Assembly (NCBI GenBank): GCA_937876985.1
Contig: CALEFT010000036.1
Coordinates: 1 to 18,688, forward strand
DNA from: an uncultured Clostridia bacterium
GTDB taxonomy: Bacteria; Bacillota; Clostridia; Saccharofermentanales; Saccharofermentanaceae
Direction of reading: 5' to 3'
Length of the DNA: 18,688 nt
Shown here one piece after another: positions 9,801 to 17,407 of this stretch; the stretch's first letter is position 1, and each line of letters starts with the position of its first letter. Position numbers and translations under genes: made by a program. The notes beneath the pieces are model-generated. The model had not been told where the DNA came from, did no database searches, and saw nothing but the letters and a program-made list of their open reading frames with translations.

Positions 9801-10789
9801 GTTCTGGCGCACAAGATTTGTTCCTTGCTGGATGTATGCGTATAAGAGAATGTGTCTCCGTATTAAGTCCAGATACAATGGTACAGCTAGATAGTAATTC
9901 TATTGTAAGTTGTAATAATGTTCATGCACATTTATTGTCCTGGCAAGAAGTATGTGAGAAAGAAGCGAAGCTTCCTAAGCATGTTGGAGCAGGTGCTAGC
10001 AGTAAAGAAATATCAGTTAAGCCTATGTTCAAGAATAATAATGGAAGTCTTGAAATGGAAGAATATGGTTTTGTGGATTCAATATCTATTCCTGCTAAGA
10101 CATCTGTCTCGATTCTTGAGAAGGAAAGTGAACAAGCTGGTAGTGAAGGAATTAAGTTCGAATCAGGAGTGTCAAATAATATAAATTCAATTAGCTTAAC
10201 TGTTCCTAGGTATGAGATGTTTTTTGAAAAGGATAAGCTAAGCGCTTCTAGCCTTGGTACTTTGTTCCATAACGTAATGCGACTAATAGATCTTAAGAAG
10301 ATTTCTGAAGTGGCAACACTTTCTGGTCAGGATATTGCAGTATGTGAAGTTATCCAGGAATTAGATGGATTAGTTGAACGAGGTTTGATAATTGGACAAG
10401 AAAGAATAGCTCTTAATCCTTTTGTTGAAAGCATTGTGGAATTTGCGATGAGTACACTATGTGAACAATTAGTGGAAGCAGATAATAATGATCTTGCGTT
10501 CTATGAGAAAGAGTTTATTTGCGAAGTAGATGTTGGAATTAATGGCGATACGACATTAGTACAAGGTATTATTGATGTTATGTACATCAAAGATGGCAAA
10601 GCAACGATTATTGACTATAAAACAGATAGAGTTGATAATCTTACAGTTGATGCTATTAATGAACTGATGCTAGAACGACATGGCGCTCAAATCGAGCTAT
10701 ATAGAAGTGCAGTTGAGGCTTCCGGAATTGAAGTTGAGAATGCATACTTATGGGTAGTAAGAGCTGGTGTAGCGGTAGAAGTCAAATAA
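6812..10789 (+). CDS. addA: ATP-dependent helicase/nuclease subunit A (AddA)
   Basis: This 1325-residue protein is the motor and second nuclease of AddAB, a UvrD/Rep-type superfamily 1 helicase fused to a RecB-type nuclease. Visible helicase motifs are Walker A AAAGSGKTT (Lys30), TFTNAAADNM (Ia), DEYQD at 467-471 (Walker B), VGDVKQSIYKFRNA (III), NNYRSSNDIL (IV), VMTSHKSKGLEFP (V) and LIYVALTRA (VI). The nuclease residues His1153 (GTLFHNVM), Asp1255 (GIIDVMY), Asp1268 and Lys1270 (DYKTDR) are all present. A strongly acidic insert lies at about residues 581-630 between the helicase subdomains. The ATG at 6812 is chosen over the in-frame ATG at 6794 because AGGAGG (6797-6802) sits 9 nt before it. 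The start follows the addB stop by 1 bp, so translation is probably coupled. Confidence 0.96.
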   Translation: MSTRFSEQQLDVIDARVQNMLVSAAAGSGKTTVLVERIIRRIINGTLDIDEVLVVTFTNAAADNMRKKIEKAIRSKLSNEEVKNNPELSDRLRRQLRKLPNAYIQTLNSFCTRVIKEKGYEIVTSNETDTYYERMLEPNVPVIADSELKLLRTKAAEEAISAEYSRIGSDNTTDDVMDDSFIMLADFFGDGRSDNSLVSSLCDTFVKLRSIPNYIDVIDAAYASRVKCDNDGIVIGIKRILDEMSTMIIKASEGATIARNALDTIEPMFLKDNKKNAERIEEFHTLIDITSSVIDGFKSRYEILDSDRERYELIKSTLLDLNGNEEWNCPGFGTKSLGEDVLEFCRAFTGLAGLVSFVCKYKKANNIAIKTPTNLKYKDVYGVSDDYVSLFAKTVEYDDFLVDQKIRTKVIGSYIDLLKATNENYAKLKSFVHGMDFGDQEHYAMRVLQNESAMLYYREKFNEIYIDEYQDNSSLQDAIIATFANGNVFMVGDVKQSIYKFRNANPNLFINKMAAYKGEDGGKLYLLSNNYRSSNDILQFVNGLEEQLMNEASEIDYSDGHALNCGNAEIVSEHGIEVIAIDTEDANENDIRALCNGEILDDEVEDDEEVSESDNETSYNDADSNKDRLLQASAILSQVNKYVTGEGVSRKYEYGEIAILVSKRSTARKIMRMLNRNGYPANCPEETNIFHDQDINVLCSLITVIGNQHRDNHLLGVMIAPYAFSNFTIDEIARITLEADKVKEVGRLNLITRLRVFASEDSNIASISEEMCSLVDKVRNFLKVIDAIKASSVYMGIGELVDKIFMVTGIRATVRLNGGSSAVLKLDVWRNWLCTNFAARGSDIVDISNSLEQMNLKLAEDASIEFEESRENKISVMTSHKSKGLEFPCVIVAELSSKGNNTDSKTINFEEGDGFIAKMIDRNTRKEKLSIEYLYLSNKLKLAENSEKIRLIYVALTRAINELSVIVSYNPKSDGMKYLNMDVVGFPIYSEKFFVNRSGAQDLFLAGCMRIRECVSVLSPDTMVQLDSNSIVSCNNVHAHLLSWQEVCEKEAKLPKHVGAGASSKEISVKPMFKNNNGSLEMEEYGFVDSISIPAKTSVSILEKESEQAGSEGIKFESGVSNNINSISLTVPRYEMFFEKDKLSASSLGTLFHNVMRLIDLKKISEVATLSGQDIAVCEVIQELDGLVERGLIIGQERIALNPFVESIVEFAMSTLCEQLVEADNNDLAFYEKEFICEVDVGINGDTTLVQGIIDVMYIKDGKATIIDYKTDRVDNLTVDAINELMLERHGAQIELYRSAVEASGIEVENAYLWVVRAGVAVEVK

Positions 10790-10801
10790 TGAAGGATTGT
10801 T

Positions 10802-11287
10802 ATGAATAAAATGACATCAGAAGAGAAGTTTATGAAGGCAGCCTTAAGAGAAGCGAAGAAGGCTTATGATAAAGGTGAGTGTCCTATTGGCGCTGTGATT
10901 GTAAAGGATGGCGTTATTGTTTCTCGCGCACATAATCTGCGTGAGACAAAGGAGAATGCACTTATGCATGCTGAGATAATTGCAATTGATAAAGCGTGTC
11001 GTAAACTTAATTCGTGGCGACTAGAGGATTGTGATATGTATGTTACTCTTGAGCCTTGTACTATGTGTACTGGTGCAATTATTCAATCGAGGATTCGTAA
11101 AATATATTTTGGTGCATATGAGCCGAAGGGTGGAGCGATTTGTTCATGTAATAATCTTCTGGATGTTAGTCATGGGCATTGTCATGAAGTTAATTTCGAA
11201 GCTGGACTATTTGCTGATGAGTCTTCTTTGTTGATGAAATCTTTTTTTCGCAAACTAAGAGAAGAAAAGAAAGCTGAAAGAAGGTAA
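10802..11287 (+). CDS. tadA: tRNA-specific adenosine deaminase TadA
   Basis: This 161-residue zinc enzyme converts wobble A34 to inosine in tRNA-Arg(ACG). The deaminase signature is complete: His56 and Glu58 in HAE, and Cys86 and Cys89 in EPCTMCTGA. The length is typical. AAGGA (10792-10796) favours the ATG at 10802 over the one at 10811. The gene begins 12 bp after addA and is probably the last gene of the addBA operon. No clear terminator follows it, so some read-through into the zinc-ribbon and rpoD unit is possible. Confidence 0.96.
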   Translation: MNKMTSEEKFMKAALREAKKAYDKGECPIGAVIVKDGVIVSRAHNLRETKENALMHAEIIAIDKACRKLNSWRLEDCDMYVTLEPCTMCTGAIIQSRIRKIYFGAYEPKGGAICSCNNLLDVSHGHCHEVNFEAGLFADESSLLMKSFFRKLREEKKAERR

Positions 11288-11303
11288 AACAACACTGATA
11301 TTA

Positions 11304-11332
11304 TTGACACATAGAACCCTGAGTGATATATT
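11304..11332 (+). promoter_or_regulatory. Near-consensus sigma-A promoter of the zinc-ribbon/rpoD unit
   Basis: A perfect TTGACA (11304-11309) is followed after exactly 17 bp by TATATT (11327-11332, five of six matches). It starts 16 bp after the tadA stop codon and gives a leader of about 50 nt. This is the best promoter in the window and fits constitutive expression of the major sigma factor. Confidence 0.82.
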
Positions 11333-11389
11333 TTAGATTGGCTTTTTAATGCCTAACTATGCGCAAAATTAAATAAAGGATGGTTTTGG

Positions 11390-12157
11390 ATGGCTACTAA
11401 GCAGGGAATTTGTAAGAACTGTGGTTCGCTAATTATGTTCGATGACAAGAAGGATACATGCGAATGTATTTTCTGTAATTGTGAATTTGAGGCTGAACTT
11501 GCAGTAAAGTTGATGGAGAATTCTGAAGGACACGAGTTCAAGAATGAGACATTTGAGAGGAAGTCTGGCACACATAATTATGTAGTTCCAACTTATGCCG
11601 ATGTTGTAGCTTCTGCTGTTGCAGTTGATAAGGCGAAGAACCCAAGTGAAAGTAAGACGGAGACAACTCTATTTGAGATTACTCCTAAGGATGTAAAGGC
11701 GCCTAAGAAGACAGTTGCAGTTATTATCGGAATAGTGGCTATTGTAATAATTCTTATTATTGCCATTTCTCTTCCTATTTACAAGACGAGAACAGCTATG
11801 ACTAAGGAGTTACGTGATAGGATTCCAACTATTGTAGAGGGTATTATTTCTGTAGATACCACAATAGACGAAGATGGAAATACAGTTGGATATTATATTG
11901 CAGGAACAACTTGTCAGGATATTCGTTTTGTAACAGAAGATGATGTCACAGACGATGAAGCAACTAGATTGTTTACAAATTACTGTGAGGCTAGAGATGA
12001 AGCAAATGAGGCAGACATGAATGCCGATGATGTTCGCATGAGAATTTACTGCATGGATGGTGTAATAGATGTGTCTTCAGATGACGGACAAATTCTAGTA
12101 GAAGTGAACGATAATTATAATCCAGCAGAGACAACAACTGCGGCGGAAGAAGAGTAA
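11390..12157 (+). CDS. Zinc-ribbon single-pass membrane protein of unknown function
   Basis: I do not recognise a named family for this 255-residue protein. The first 35 residues form a zinc ribbon with Cys8 and Cys11 (CKNCGS) and a second cluster Cys24, Cys26, Cys29, Cys31 (CECIFCNC). One strong transmembrane helix lies at about 108-130, flanked by lysines at 106-107 and by K132/R134. By the positive-inside rule the orientation is ambiguous, but the acidic C-terminal domain (131-255, many Asp/Glu, ending in a Thr/Glu tail) is more likely to be outside. AAAGGA (11375-11380) precedes the ATG by 9 nt. It shares a promoter with rpoD and ends 44 bp before it, in a position where dnaG often sits in other Bacillota. 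A function in sensing or envelope biology is only a guess. Confidence 0.8.
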   Translation: MATKQGICKNCGSLIMFDDKKDTCECIFCNCEFEAELAVKLMENSEGHEFKNETFERKSGTHNYVVPTYADVVASAVAVDKAKNPSESKTETTLFEITPKDVKAPKKTVAVIIGIVAIVIILIIAISLPIYKTRTAMTKELRDRIPTIVEGIISVDTTIDEDGNTVGYYIAGTTCQDIRFVTEDDVTDDEATRLFTNYCEARDEANEADMNADDVRMRIYCMDGVIDVSSDDGQILVEVNDNYNPAETTTAAEEE

Positions 12158-12201
12158 TTTGGTTACTAGTCTTTTAGATTAGAGATAAGCGGAGGTATTG
12201 T

Positions 12202-13263
12202 ATGGCAGCAACATACGAGAGCGCACTTGAGAAATTGAAGAAGCTTGCAGCTAAGAAGGGTAACAGTCTTAGACAAGATGTAGTAGAAGCTGAGGCAGCA
12301 AACCTAGAGAATGGTCTTGCAGAATCAGTTAAGTTGATTGATGAATTAGAGAAGTCAGGTGTAGTTATTACTGATAAGGAAGATCCAGATTTGGCAGCAG
12401 CTGAGTCGCTTAAGGATACTCCAGTAGAGGAGATTAATGTTGATGACTCGGTTCGTATGTATCTTAAGGAGATAGGTAAGGTTCCACTTCTTAATGCAGA
12501 CCAGGAGCAAGAACTTGCTAAGAGAATGCTCGATGGTGATCCAGATGCTAAGGATGTTCTTATTGAATCTAACTTGCGTCTTGTTGTATCAATTGCTAAG
12601 AAGTATATGAATAGAGGCTTGTCGCTTCTTGATCTAATTCAGGAGGGTAATATTGGTCTTATTAAGGCTGTAGATAAGTTTGACTACTCAATGGGATTTA
12701 AGTTCTCTACATATGCTACTTGGTGGATTAGACAAGCTATCTCTAGAGCTATTGCAGACCAGGCACGTACAATTAGAATTCCTGTTCATATGGTAGAGAC
12801 TATTAATAAGCTTAATAGAGTAGAAAGACAGCTCGTTCAGGAATTAGGTCGTGAGCCTGATACGAAGGAGCTAGCAGCGAAGATGGGTATGTCTGAAGAG
12901 AAGATTCGTGAGATACAGAAGATTTCTCAGGACCCAGTATCTATTGATAAGCCAGTAGGTGAAGAAGAGGATTCTCACCTTGTTGACTTCATTGCAAGTG
13001 ATGAGACTGCTTCTCCAGATGAGATCGTTGCTAGAGATTTGCTTAAGGAAGAGCTTTCTAAGGTTCTTAACGAGCTTTCAGAGAGAGAGGCTAAGGTTCT
13101 TAGAAGAAGATTTGGTCTTGATGATGGTAGACAAAGAACTCTCGAAGAGGTTGGTCGTGAATTTGGCGTAACTAGAGAGAGAATTAGACAGATTGAAGCG
13201 AAGGCTATTAGAAAGCTTCGTCATCCTTCTAGATCTAGCAAGCTTAAGTTCTACGTTGATTAA
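12202..13263 (+). CDS. rpoD: Housekeeping RNA polymerase sigma factor (SigA/RpoD)
   Basis: This 353-residue primary sigma-70 factor directs RNA polymerase to TTGACA/TATAAT promoters. Region 1.2 starts at about 82 (DSVRMYLKEIGKVPLL). Region 2 runs from about 119 and includes the core-binding SLLDLIQEGNIGLIKAVDKF and the -10 recognition helix FSTYATWWIRQAISRAI (168-184). Region 3 follows to about 260. Region 4.2 contains the -35 helix-turn-helix TLEEVGREFGVTRERIRQIE (313-332). The N-terminus is short and lacks the large non-conserved insert of proteobacterial RpoD, as in Bacillota SigA. GGAGGT (12191-12196) precedes the ATG by 5 nt. It is co-transcribed with the zinc-ribbon gene and closed by its own terminator. 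Confidence 0.97.
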   Translation: MAATYESALEKLKKLAAKKGNSLRQDVVEAEAANLENGLAESVKLIDELEKSGVVITDKEDPDLAAAESLKDTPVEEINVDDSVRMYLKEIGKVPLLNADQEQELAKRMLDGDPDAKDVLIESNLRLVVSIAKKYMNRGLSLLDLIQEGNIGLIKAVDKFDYSMGFKFSTYATWWIRQAISRAIADQARTIRIPVHMVETINKLNRVERQLVQELGREPDTKELAAKMGMSEEKIREIQKISQDPVSIDKPVGEEEDSHLVDFIASDETASPDEIVARDLLKEELSKVLNELSEREAKVLRRRFGLDDGRQRTLEEVGREFGVTRERIRQIEAKAIRKLRHPSRSSKLKFYVD

Positions 13264-13286
13264 TTGCAAATTGTTGGAAATTCTTG

Positions 13287-13324
13287 CTGCCGCGGCGTGT
13301 TTTGGCGTCGCGGCGGTTTAATTT
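13287..13324 (+). terminator. GC-rich rho-independent terminator after rpoD
   Basis: CTGCCGCGGCG (13287-13297) pairs with CGTCGCGGCGG (13306-13316) through an 11-bp stem with two G-T wobbles and an 8-nt loop. TTTAATTT follows. It separates rpoD from the rnf-like genes. Confidence 0.85.
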
Positions 13325-13399
13325 AAGAAGACTTATTGATAAAATAGCACTATTATTTGTCTGTTAATCGAGAGTATTGATTTATAAATAGGAGATGAA

Positions 13400-14983
13400 A
13401 TGAAGAAATATTCTTTCAAGAAAATATCTATGTTTGAGAATGCTTTGAATTTTTCTAAGCGTTCCAAATACATACGCGAAACTATGCTTGAGAGAATATA
13501 TCCAGCTCGTATTATTTTGCCGATGAAGCAGGGATATGGCGAAGAAGCGATTCCAGTTGTAGAGGTTGGCGAGAGCGTTGTCATTGGACAACTGATAGGT
13601 AAAGCGGTTATGGGCAAGGTGTCTAGTAATGTCCATAGTGGTATTTCTGGACGAGTATCCAAGATTGATAAGATTACATTGCCAAATGGCGTTATTACTA
13701 CGGCAGTTTATATTGATAGCGATAGGAAGAGAACGCAATCTGATACTATCAAGGCGAGAAATGACTACGGATTATCTGCGACTGAGTCCTTAAGGATTAT
13801 TAAGGAAAGTGGAATTGTTGGAATGGGTGGAGAAGGAATTCCAACATATGCCAAGATTCTTCGTGCTAAGAAACTAGGAGTGCAAGAATTGCTCGTTAAT
13901 TGTTTGCAAAGCGAGCCGTTTGCAACCTGTGATTTATATAGATTGAGCGATTCAACTGATAGTGTTGTAAGAGGTGCGCTTGTAGTTGCATCTATTTTGG
14001 AGATAAAGAGAATTAGATTCCTGGTTGCATCTCATCGCAAGGCTGAGATGGAGCTAATGAGAAATGCTTTTGATAGAGTAAGGGCAGATTTTATAGATTT
14101 TGACAGTATTCTTTTCGAGATAGTTCCGTTCGTAGATAAGTATCCTCAAGGGTATTATAGAATGGTGGCGAAGGCTTTGTACAAGAAGGAACTCAAGTTT
14201 GGAGAGTTGCTAGAACAGGAGTGTCAGGCGTTGCTATTCAATTGCTCGACTTGTGCTGCGATTTGGGACGCGATTTCTGAAGGAATGCCGTTGATGCAGC
14301 GAATTGTGACGATTACTAGTGATACGGCAAATGGGCACAATGTCATTGCGCCAATCGGAACGCCTATCTCGGATATTATTAATCGAGAGTCGCAGATTAT
14401 GAGTGCGTATCGAGTTGTCTGGGGAAATGCGCTTACGGGGCTTACTTGTAATGACATGGATACTCCGATTATTAAGACGACTAGTGCGGTGACAATCATT
14501 AAGCTTAATGAGTCTCCGACTACGCCTTGTGTTCATTGCGGAAAGTGTTATGACGCGTGTCCGATGGAGATTAATCCTGCGATTGCGTGCAGATTGATTC
14601 AGATTGGAAACTATGAGAAGGCAATGGTTGAGAATGTGCACAAGTGCTTTGCGTGCGGTGCATGTAGTTATGTTTGTCCTGCAGGAATTGATTTGACTGG
14701 CGTGATTGCTACTTTCGCTTCGAAAAATCGTAAAGAGCTTGGAATAGTTACGACGAATGCATATGCGTGGGTTGCTGATGCTAGTCTAGAGGCTTGTGAA
14801 GCAGTAGAGAACAATATAGGTTCGAGTGCTTCTAGTGAAGAATGTGTTGCTGCAGCTACTACTAGCGATGGGCAAAATGATGTCGAGAATGATATGGATG
14901 ATGAGAATATAAAGCTTTCTATGAAGCAAGCCGAAGAAAAGGGAGAAATCTACATTCCTTTTGTTGGAGGTAAGAATATATGA
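13400..14983 (+). CDS. rnfC: RnfC-like electron transport subunit with altered flavin/NADH loops
   Basis: RnfC is the peripheral subunit of the Rnf complex that passes electrons between the complex and NAD(H). This copy has 527 residues against roughly 440 in typical clostridial RnfC. It keeps the barrel-sandwich segment (HSGISGRV), the glycine loop GIVGMGGEGIPT (138-149), a YPQG at 248-251, and two complete [4Fe-4S] sets: Cys377/380/383/387 and Cys416/419/422/426. Several family motifs have changed. The N-terminal GGIHPP-type motif is missing, NGAECEP is NCLQSEP (167-173), YPQGAEK is YPQGYYR, and the PxGGLP and MGGPMMG loops are not recognisable. A Ser/Glu-rich extension of about 80 residues follows the second cluster. 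AGGAG (13390-13394) precedes the ATG. No convincing promoter was found in 13325-13399. The stop overlaps the rnfD start (ATGA). Confidence 0.85.
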   Translation: MKKYSFKKISMFENALNFSKRSKYIRETMLERIYPARIILPMKQGYGEEAIPVVEVGESVVIGQLIGKAVMGKVSSNVHSGISGRVSKIDKITLPNGVITTAVYIDSDRKRTQSDTIKARNDYGLSATESLRIIKESGIVGMGGEGIPTYAKILRAKKLGVQELLVNCLQSEPFATCDLYRLSDSTDSVVRGALVVASILEIKRIRFLVASHRKAEMELMRNAFDRVRADFIDFDSILFEIVPFVDKYPQGYYRMVAKALYKKELKFGELLEQECQALLFNCSTCAAIWDAISEGMPLMQRIVTITSDTANGHNVIAPIGTPISDIINRESQIMSAYRVVWGNALTGLTCNDMDTPIIKTTSAVTIIKLNESPTTPCVHCGKCYDACPMEINPAIACRLIQIGNYEKAMVENVHKCFACGACSYVCPAGIDLTGVIATFASKNRKELGIVTTNAYAWVADASLEACEAVENNIGSSASSEECVAAATTSDGQNDVENDMDDENIKLSMKQAEEKGEIYIPFVGGKNI

Positions 14984-15990
14984 TACAAAGACAATTTGCA
15001 CCACATATTCATACTGAAATCAATGCGCCATTTATGTATTTGAATGTGCTTGTTGCACTGATGCCTATGGTTTGTGCAAGTATTTTCAATTATGGGCTCA
15101 AGGCGCTACTTCTAATTATGTTCTCGATGATTCTTTTCTTCTTGTCAGATAGAGTTTGTTCTTCTCTTTTCCGCGGAAGTAATAGCAGAACGACGTCTAG
15201 GAAGAATAATAACAATACGGATTATTATGATTTAAGCTCGCTTGTAAGTGGACTCATTTTTGCACTTATGCTTCCAGCAAATACTCCAATCTGGGTTGTT
15301 GCTGTGGGAGTGCTTTTCGCGTCGGTTATAGTTAAACAAATGATGGGTGGTGTTGGTTCGAATGTTTTTAATCCAGCAATTTCTGGACGATTATTTATTG
15401 AACTATGCTTCCCAGAGGCTTGTTCGCTTTGGGCTAAGACACACTTCGAGATGGCGGATGTATCTTCTTTCTTTATGCTCGATGAGGCAAAGAAAATAGA
15501 GAAGGCGGATTTAACTACCTTGCATTTTGTCGAGATTTTGTCAGGAGAATTTGCAACATATATTGGTCTTGGATGCGGAGTTATCATTCTGATTGGTGCC
15601 TTGTACTTGATTGGTAAGGGTATTATTCGTGGTTATGCTTTCGTTGGTTACAATATTGGCGTAACACTCATGTATTTGTTCTTCAATATGGCTAATATCT
15701 TGAGTTTCCAAGGAATTCGTGAGTTTGCAGTTTTCTATTTGACTTCCGGCGTAATCTTTATTTCTGCATTCGCACTCGGTGACTTTACTACTATGCCAGT
15801 AAATAGAACAATTCGCTTTTTCTTGTCGCTTCTTGCAGGAGCGTACACGTATTATTTGATGAGGTCTGGGGCACCGGAGGTGTCAACGATTGTCGCTTTA
15901 TGCGTGCCGGTTTTGCTTCTTAATATCGCTACTCCAATAGCGGATTTCTTTGGAATGCGTTCTCGAAAAGAAGGGGGTGACGCCTTATGA
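14980..15990 (+). CDS. rnfD: RnfD-like membrane subunit without the flavin attachment motif
   Basis: This 336-residue polytopic protein belongs to the RnfD/NqrB family, membrane subunits that normally carry covalent FMN and form the ion path. Family landmarks are the block MMGGVGSNVFNPAISGR (121-137) and LGDFTTMPV (266-274), which replaces the usual TDYVTSPV. About eight hydrophobic helices are visible between residues 21 and 322. The loop that normally holds SGATPL, with a flavinylated Thr, lacks it. The nearest remnant is DLTT at 177-180, which keeps a Thr but not Gly-Ala. The GETSAL block that follows in canonical RnfD is also absent. A Ser/Asn/Arg-rich insert lies at 66-80. GGAGGT (14967-14972) precedes the start, which overlaps the rnfC stop. 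The stop overlaps the rnfG start. Confidence 0.85.
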   Translation: MIQRQFAPHIHTEINAPFMYLNVLVALMPMVCASIFNYGLKALLLIMFSMILFFLSDRVCSSLFRGSNSRTTSRKNNNNTDYYDLSSLVSGLIFALMLPANTPIWVVAVGVLFASVIVKQMMGGVGSNVFNPAISGRLFIELCFPEACSLWAKTHFEMADVSSFFMLDEAKKIEKADLTTLHFVEILSGEFATYIGLGCGVIILIGALYLIGKGIIRGYAFVGYNIGVTLMYLFFNMANILSFQGIREFAVFYLTSGVIFISAFALGDFTTMPVNRTIRFFLSLLAGAYTYYLMRSGAPEVSTIVALCVPVLLLNIATPIADFFGMRSRKEGGDAL

Positions 15991-17393
15991 TGACCAGAGC
16001 CCAGCTTAGAAGGTTTATCATTGAACTTCTTGTAATGCTGCTAATCAGTTTTACTGTACTATTTGTAAGTCACTTCTTTTCCTCTCGTAAAGAGCAAATT
16101 AGAATGCAAAGAGAATATAATGCGATGTTCTACACGGTGTTACCTGCTGATAGATATGTCGAGATATACCACGAGATGATTGAATCTACTGAGGAGATTA
16201 ATCATGTATATTGTGGTTATGACGAAGACAATAACATGCTTGGATATGTAATTGATGTTCAGGTAGAGGATAGCAACATGGCTGAGCTTCACTTGATGCT
16301 TGGTGTTAGCTCTGACGGTTCTTCGCTAACCGGCATGCAAAGGATTAACGATGAGACGAATCCTATGCCATATGATGAGAGTGAGTTGGTGATGCTTTTC
16401 GATATGATGCAAAACAGGCAGATTCCTATGGCGATTTCTCTTGAGGACGAGGGCGACGTAGTAACAGGTGACGATGATTATCAGCCACTTTCTGGGCTAC
16501 AGGATGGTGTTTACTTTGCGCAGTCGATGGATAGAGATTCTCGTGGCTATATTGATTATGTAGAAATTGAGATTGTAAGCGGAAGAATTCACCGTGTTCA
16601 ATGGGACGGAATCAATATTGACCCGACAACTGGCAGCAGAAGCAATAGCTCGCTTACTGGTGCGTATGTAGTGTCGGGTGAGCTTTGGGCGACGCAGGCT
16701 TATAATGTTTGCCATGCGCTTATTGAGCTACAGGATGTGTCGAGGCTTGCGATGATGTCTGACGGAACGACTAGTATTATCGAGGGTGTTACAACAGATA
16801 TCAGCGCGTTTGTGAATTTGGCAAATGAGTGCGTTTATTATGCACAGATTGGGTTTGACAAGGACGATTATTTAGCACAAATCTATTCTATGCGCGGTGA
16901 CGAGGAGTCTACAACTATAGCCGAAGTTGCAGATAAGGTTGGAAATATTGTCTATGATTTCTCGGACTGTGAAGATATTCATATTGAGCAAGAGGATGAA
17001 GATGATGAGCTTGTCCTAACTATCTACGATGTGTATTTGGCAGAGAATTCTGATAGTGAAGATAGTGCTGCTTCTGAAGAGAATGCAGATGTGGCAGGCG
17101 ATATAGATGAAGGAAACATGAGCGAGAATAGCGATGAAACTACTTTGGGAAGCATGGTGGCACCAACTATAACGCCACAGGCGGATTCAAATAATCAGTC
17201 TAGTGCTACACAAGATGGATATTCTGGTACTAGTGGAAATGCTGTGATAAGTGATAGTGTTGATGGAATTCCTATGTCGGAAGTAAGAACCCTGCTTCCT
17301 ATCGAGGATGGAATAGAAAATGCGTCAGTAGTAATTACGGCAGTAAATACAGCATATAAATTCCTGAAGGAATACTTAAACTGGGTAGCATGA
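15987..17393 (+). CDS. rnfG: RnfG-like protein enlarged by a second FMN_bind-like domain
   Basis: RnfG normally has one N-terminal helix and one extracytoplasmic FMN_bind domain of about 200 residues in total. This homologue has 468. The anchor is at 10-29. Residues 75-130 match the RnfG core (MLGYVIDVQV, GVSSDG, then DETNPMP in place of ETPGLG). Residues 171-286 look like an inserted FMN_bind-type domain (DGVYFAQS, VEIEIVSGRIHRVQWDGIN), whose SGAT position reads EGVT (266-269). An acidic, Ser/Asn-rich linker covers about 335-425. The C-terminal helix (NASVVITAVNTAYKFLKEYL) matches the family helix after SGAT, but the motif itself reads EDGI (440-443), so the flavinylated Thr is missing. The ATG at 15987 overlaps the rnfD stop; an ATG at 15990 is also possible. 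GGGGGTG lies upstream. Confidence 0.78.
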   Translation: MMTRAQLRRFIIELLVMLLISFTVLFVSHFFSSRKEQIRMQREYNAMFYTVLPADRYVEIYHEMIESTEEINHVYCGYDEDNNMLGYVIDVQVEDSNMAELHLMLGVSSDGSSLTGMQRINDETNPMPYDESELVMLFDMMQNRQIPMAISLEDEGDVVTGDDDYQPLSGLQDGVYFAQSMDRDSRGYIDYVEIEIVSGRIHRVQWDGINIDPTTGSRSNSSLTGAYVVSGELWATQAYNVCHALIELQDVSRLAMMSDGTTSIIEGVTTDISAFVNLANECVYYAQIGFDKDDYLAQIYSMRGDEESTTIAEVADKVGNIVYDFSDCEDIHIEQEDEDDELVLTIYDVYLAENSDSEDSAASEENADVAGDIDEGNMSENSDETTLGSMVAPTITPQADSNNQSSATQDGYSGTSGNAVISDSVDGIPMSEVRTLLPIEDGIENASVVITAVNTAYKFLKEYLNWVA

Positions 17394-17407
17394 TTTAAGG
17401 AGCAAAA

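Noticed and set aside
11288..11389. Small SRP RNA (ffs) gene, often found next to tadA
   Set aside because: The 102-bp gap has no GGAA-tetraloop hairpin of SRP RNA and is filled by a promoter and leader.
13325..13399. Sigma-A promoter for the rnf-like operon
   Set aside because: TTGATA and TTGTCT candidates occur, but none has a good -10 box at 16-18 bp with room for a leader before the ribosome binding site.
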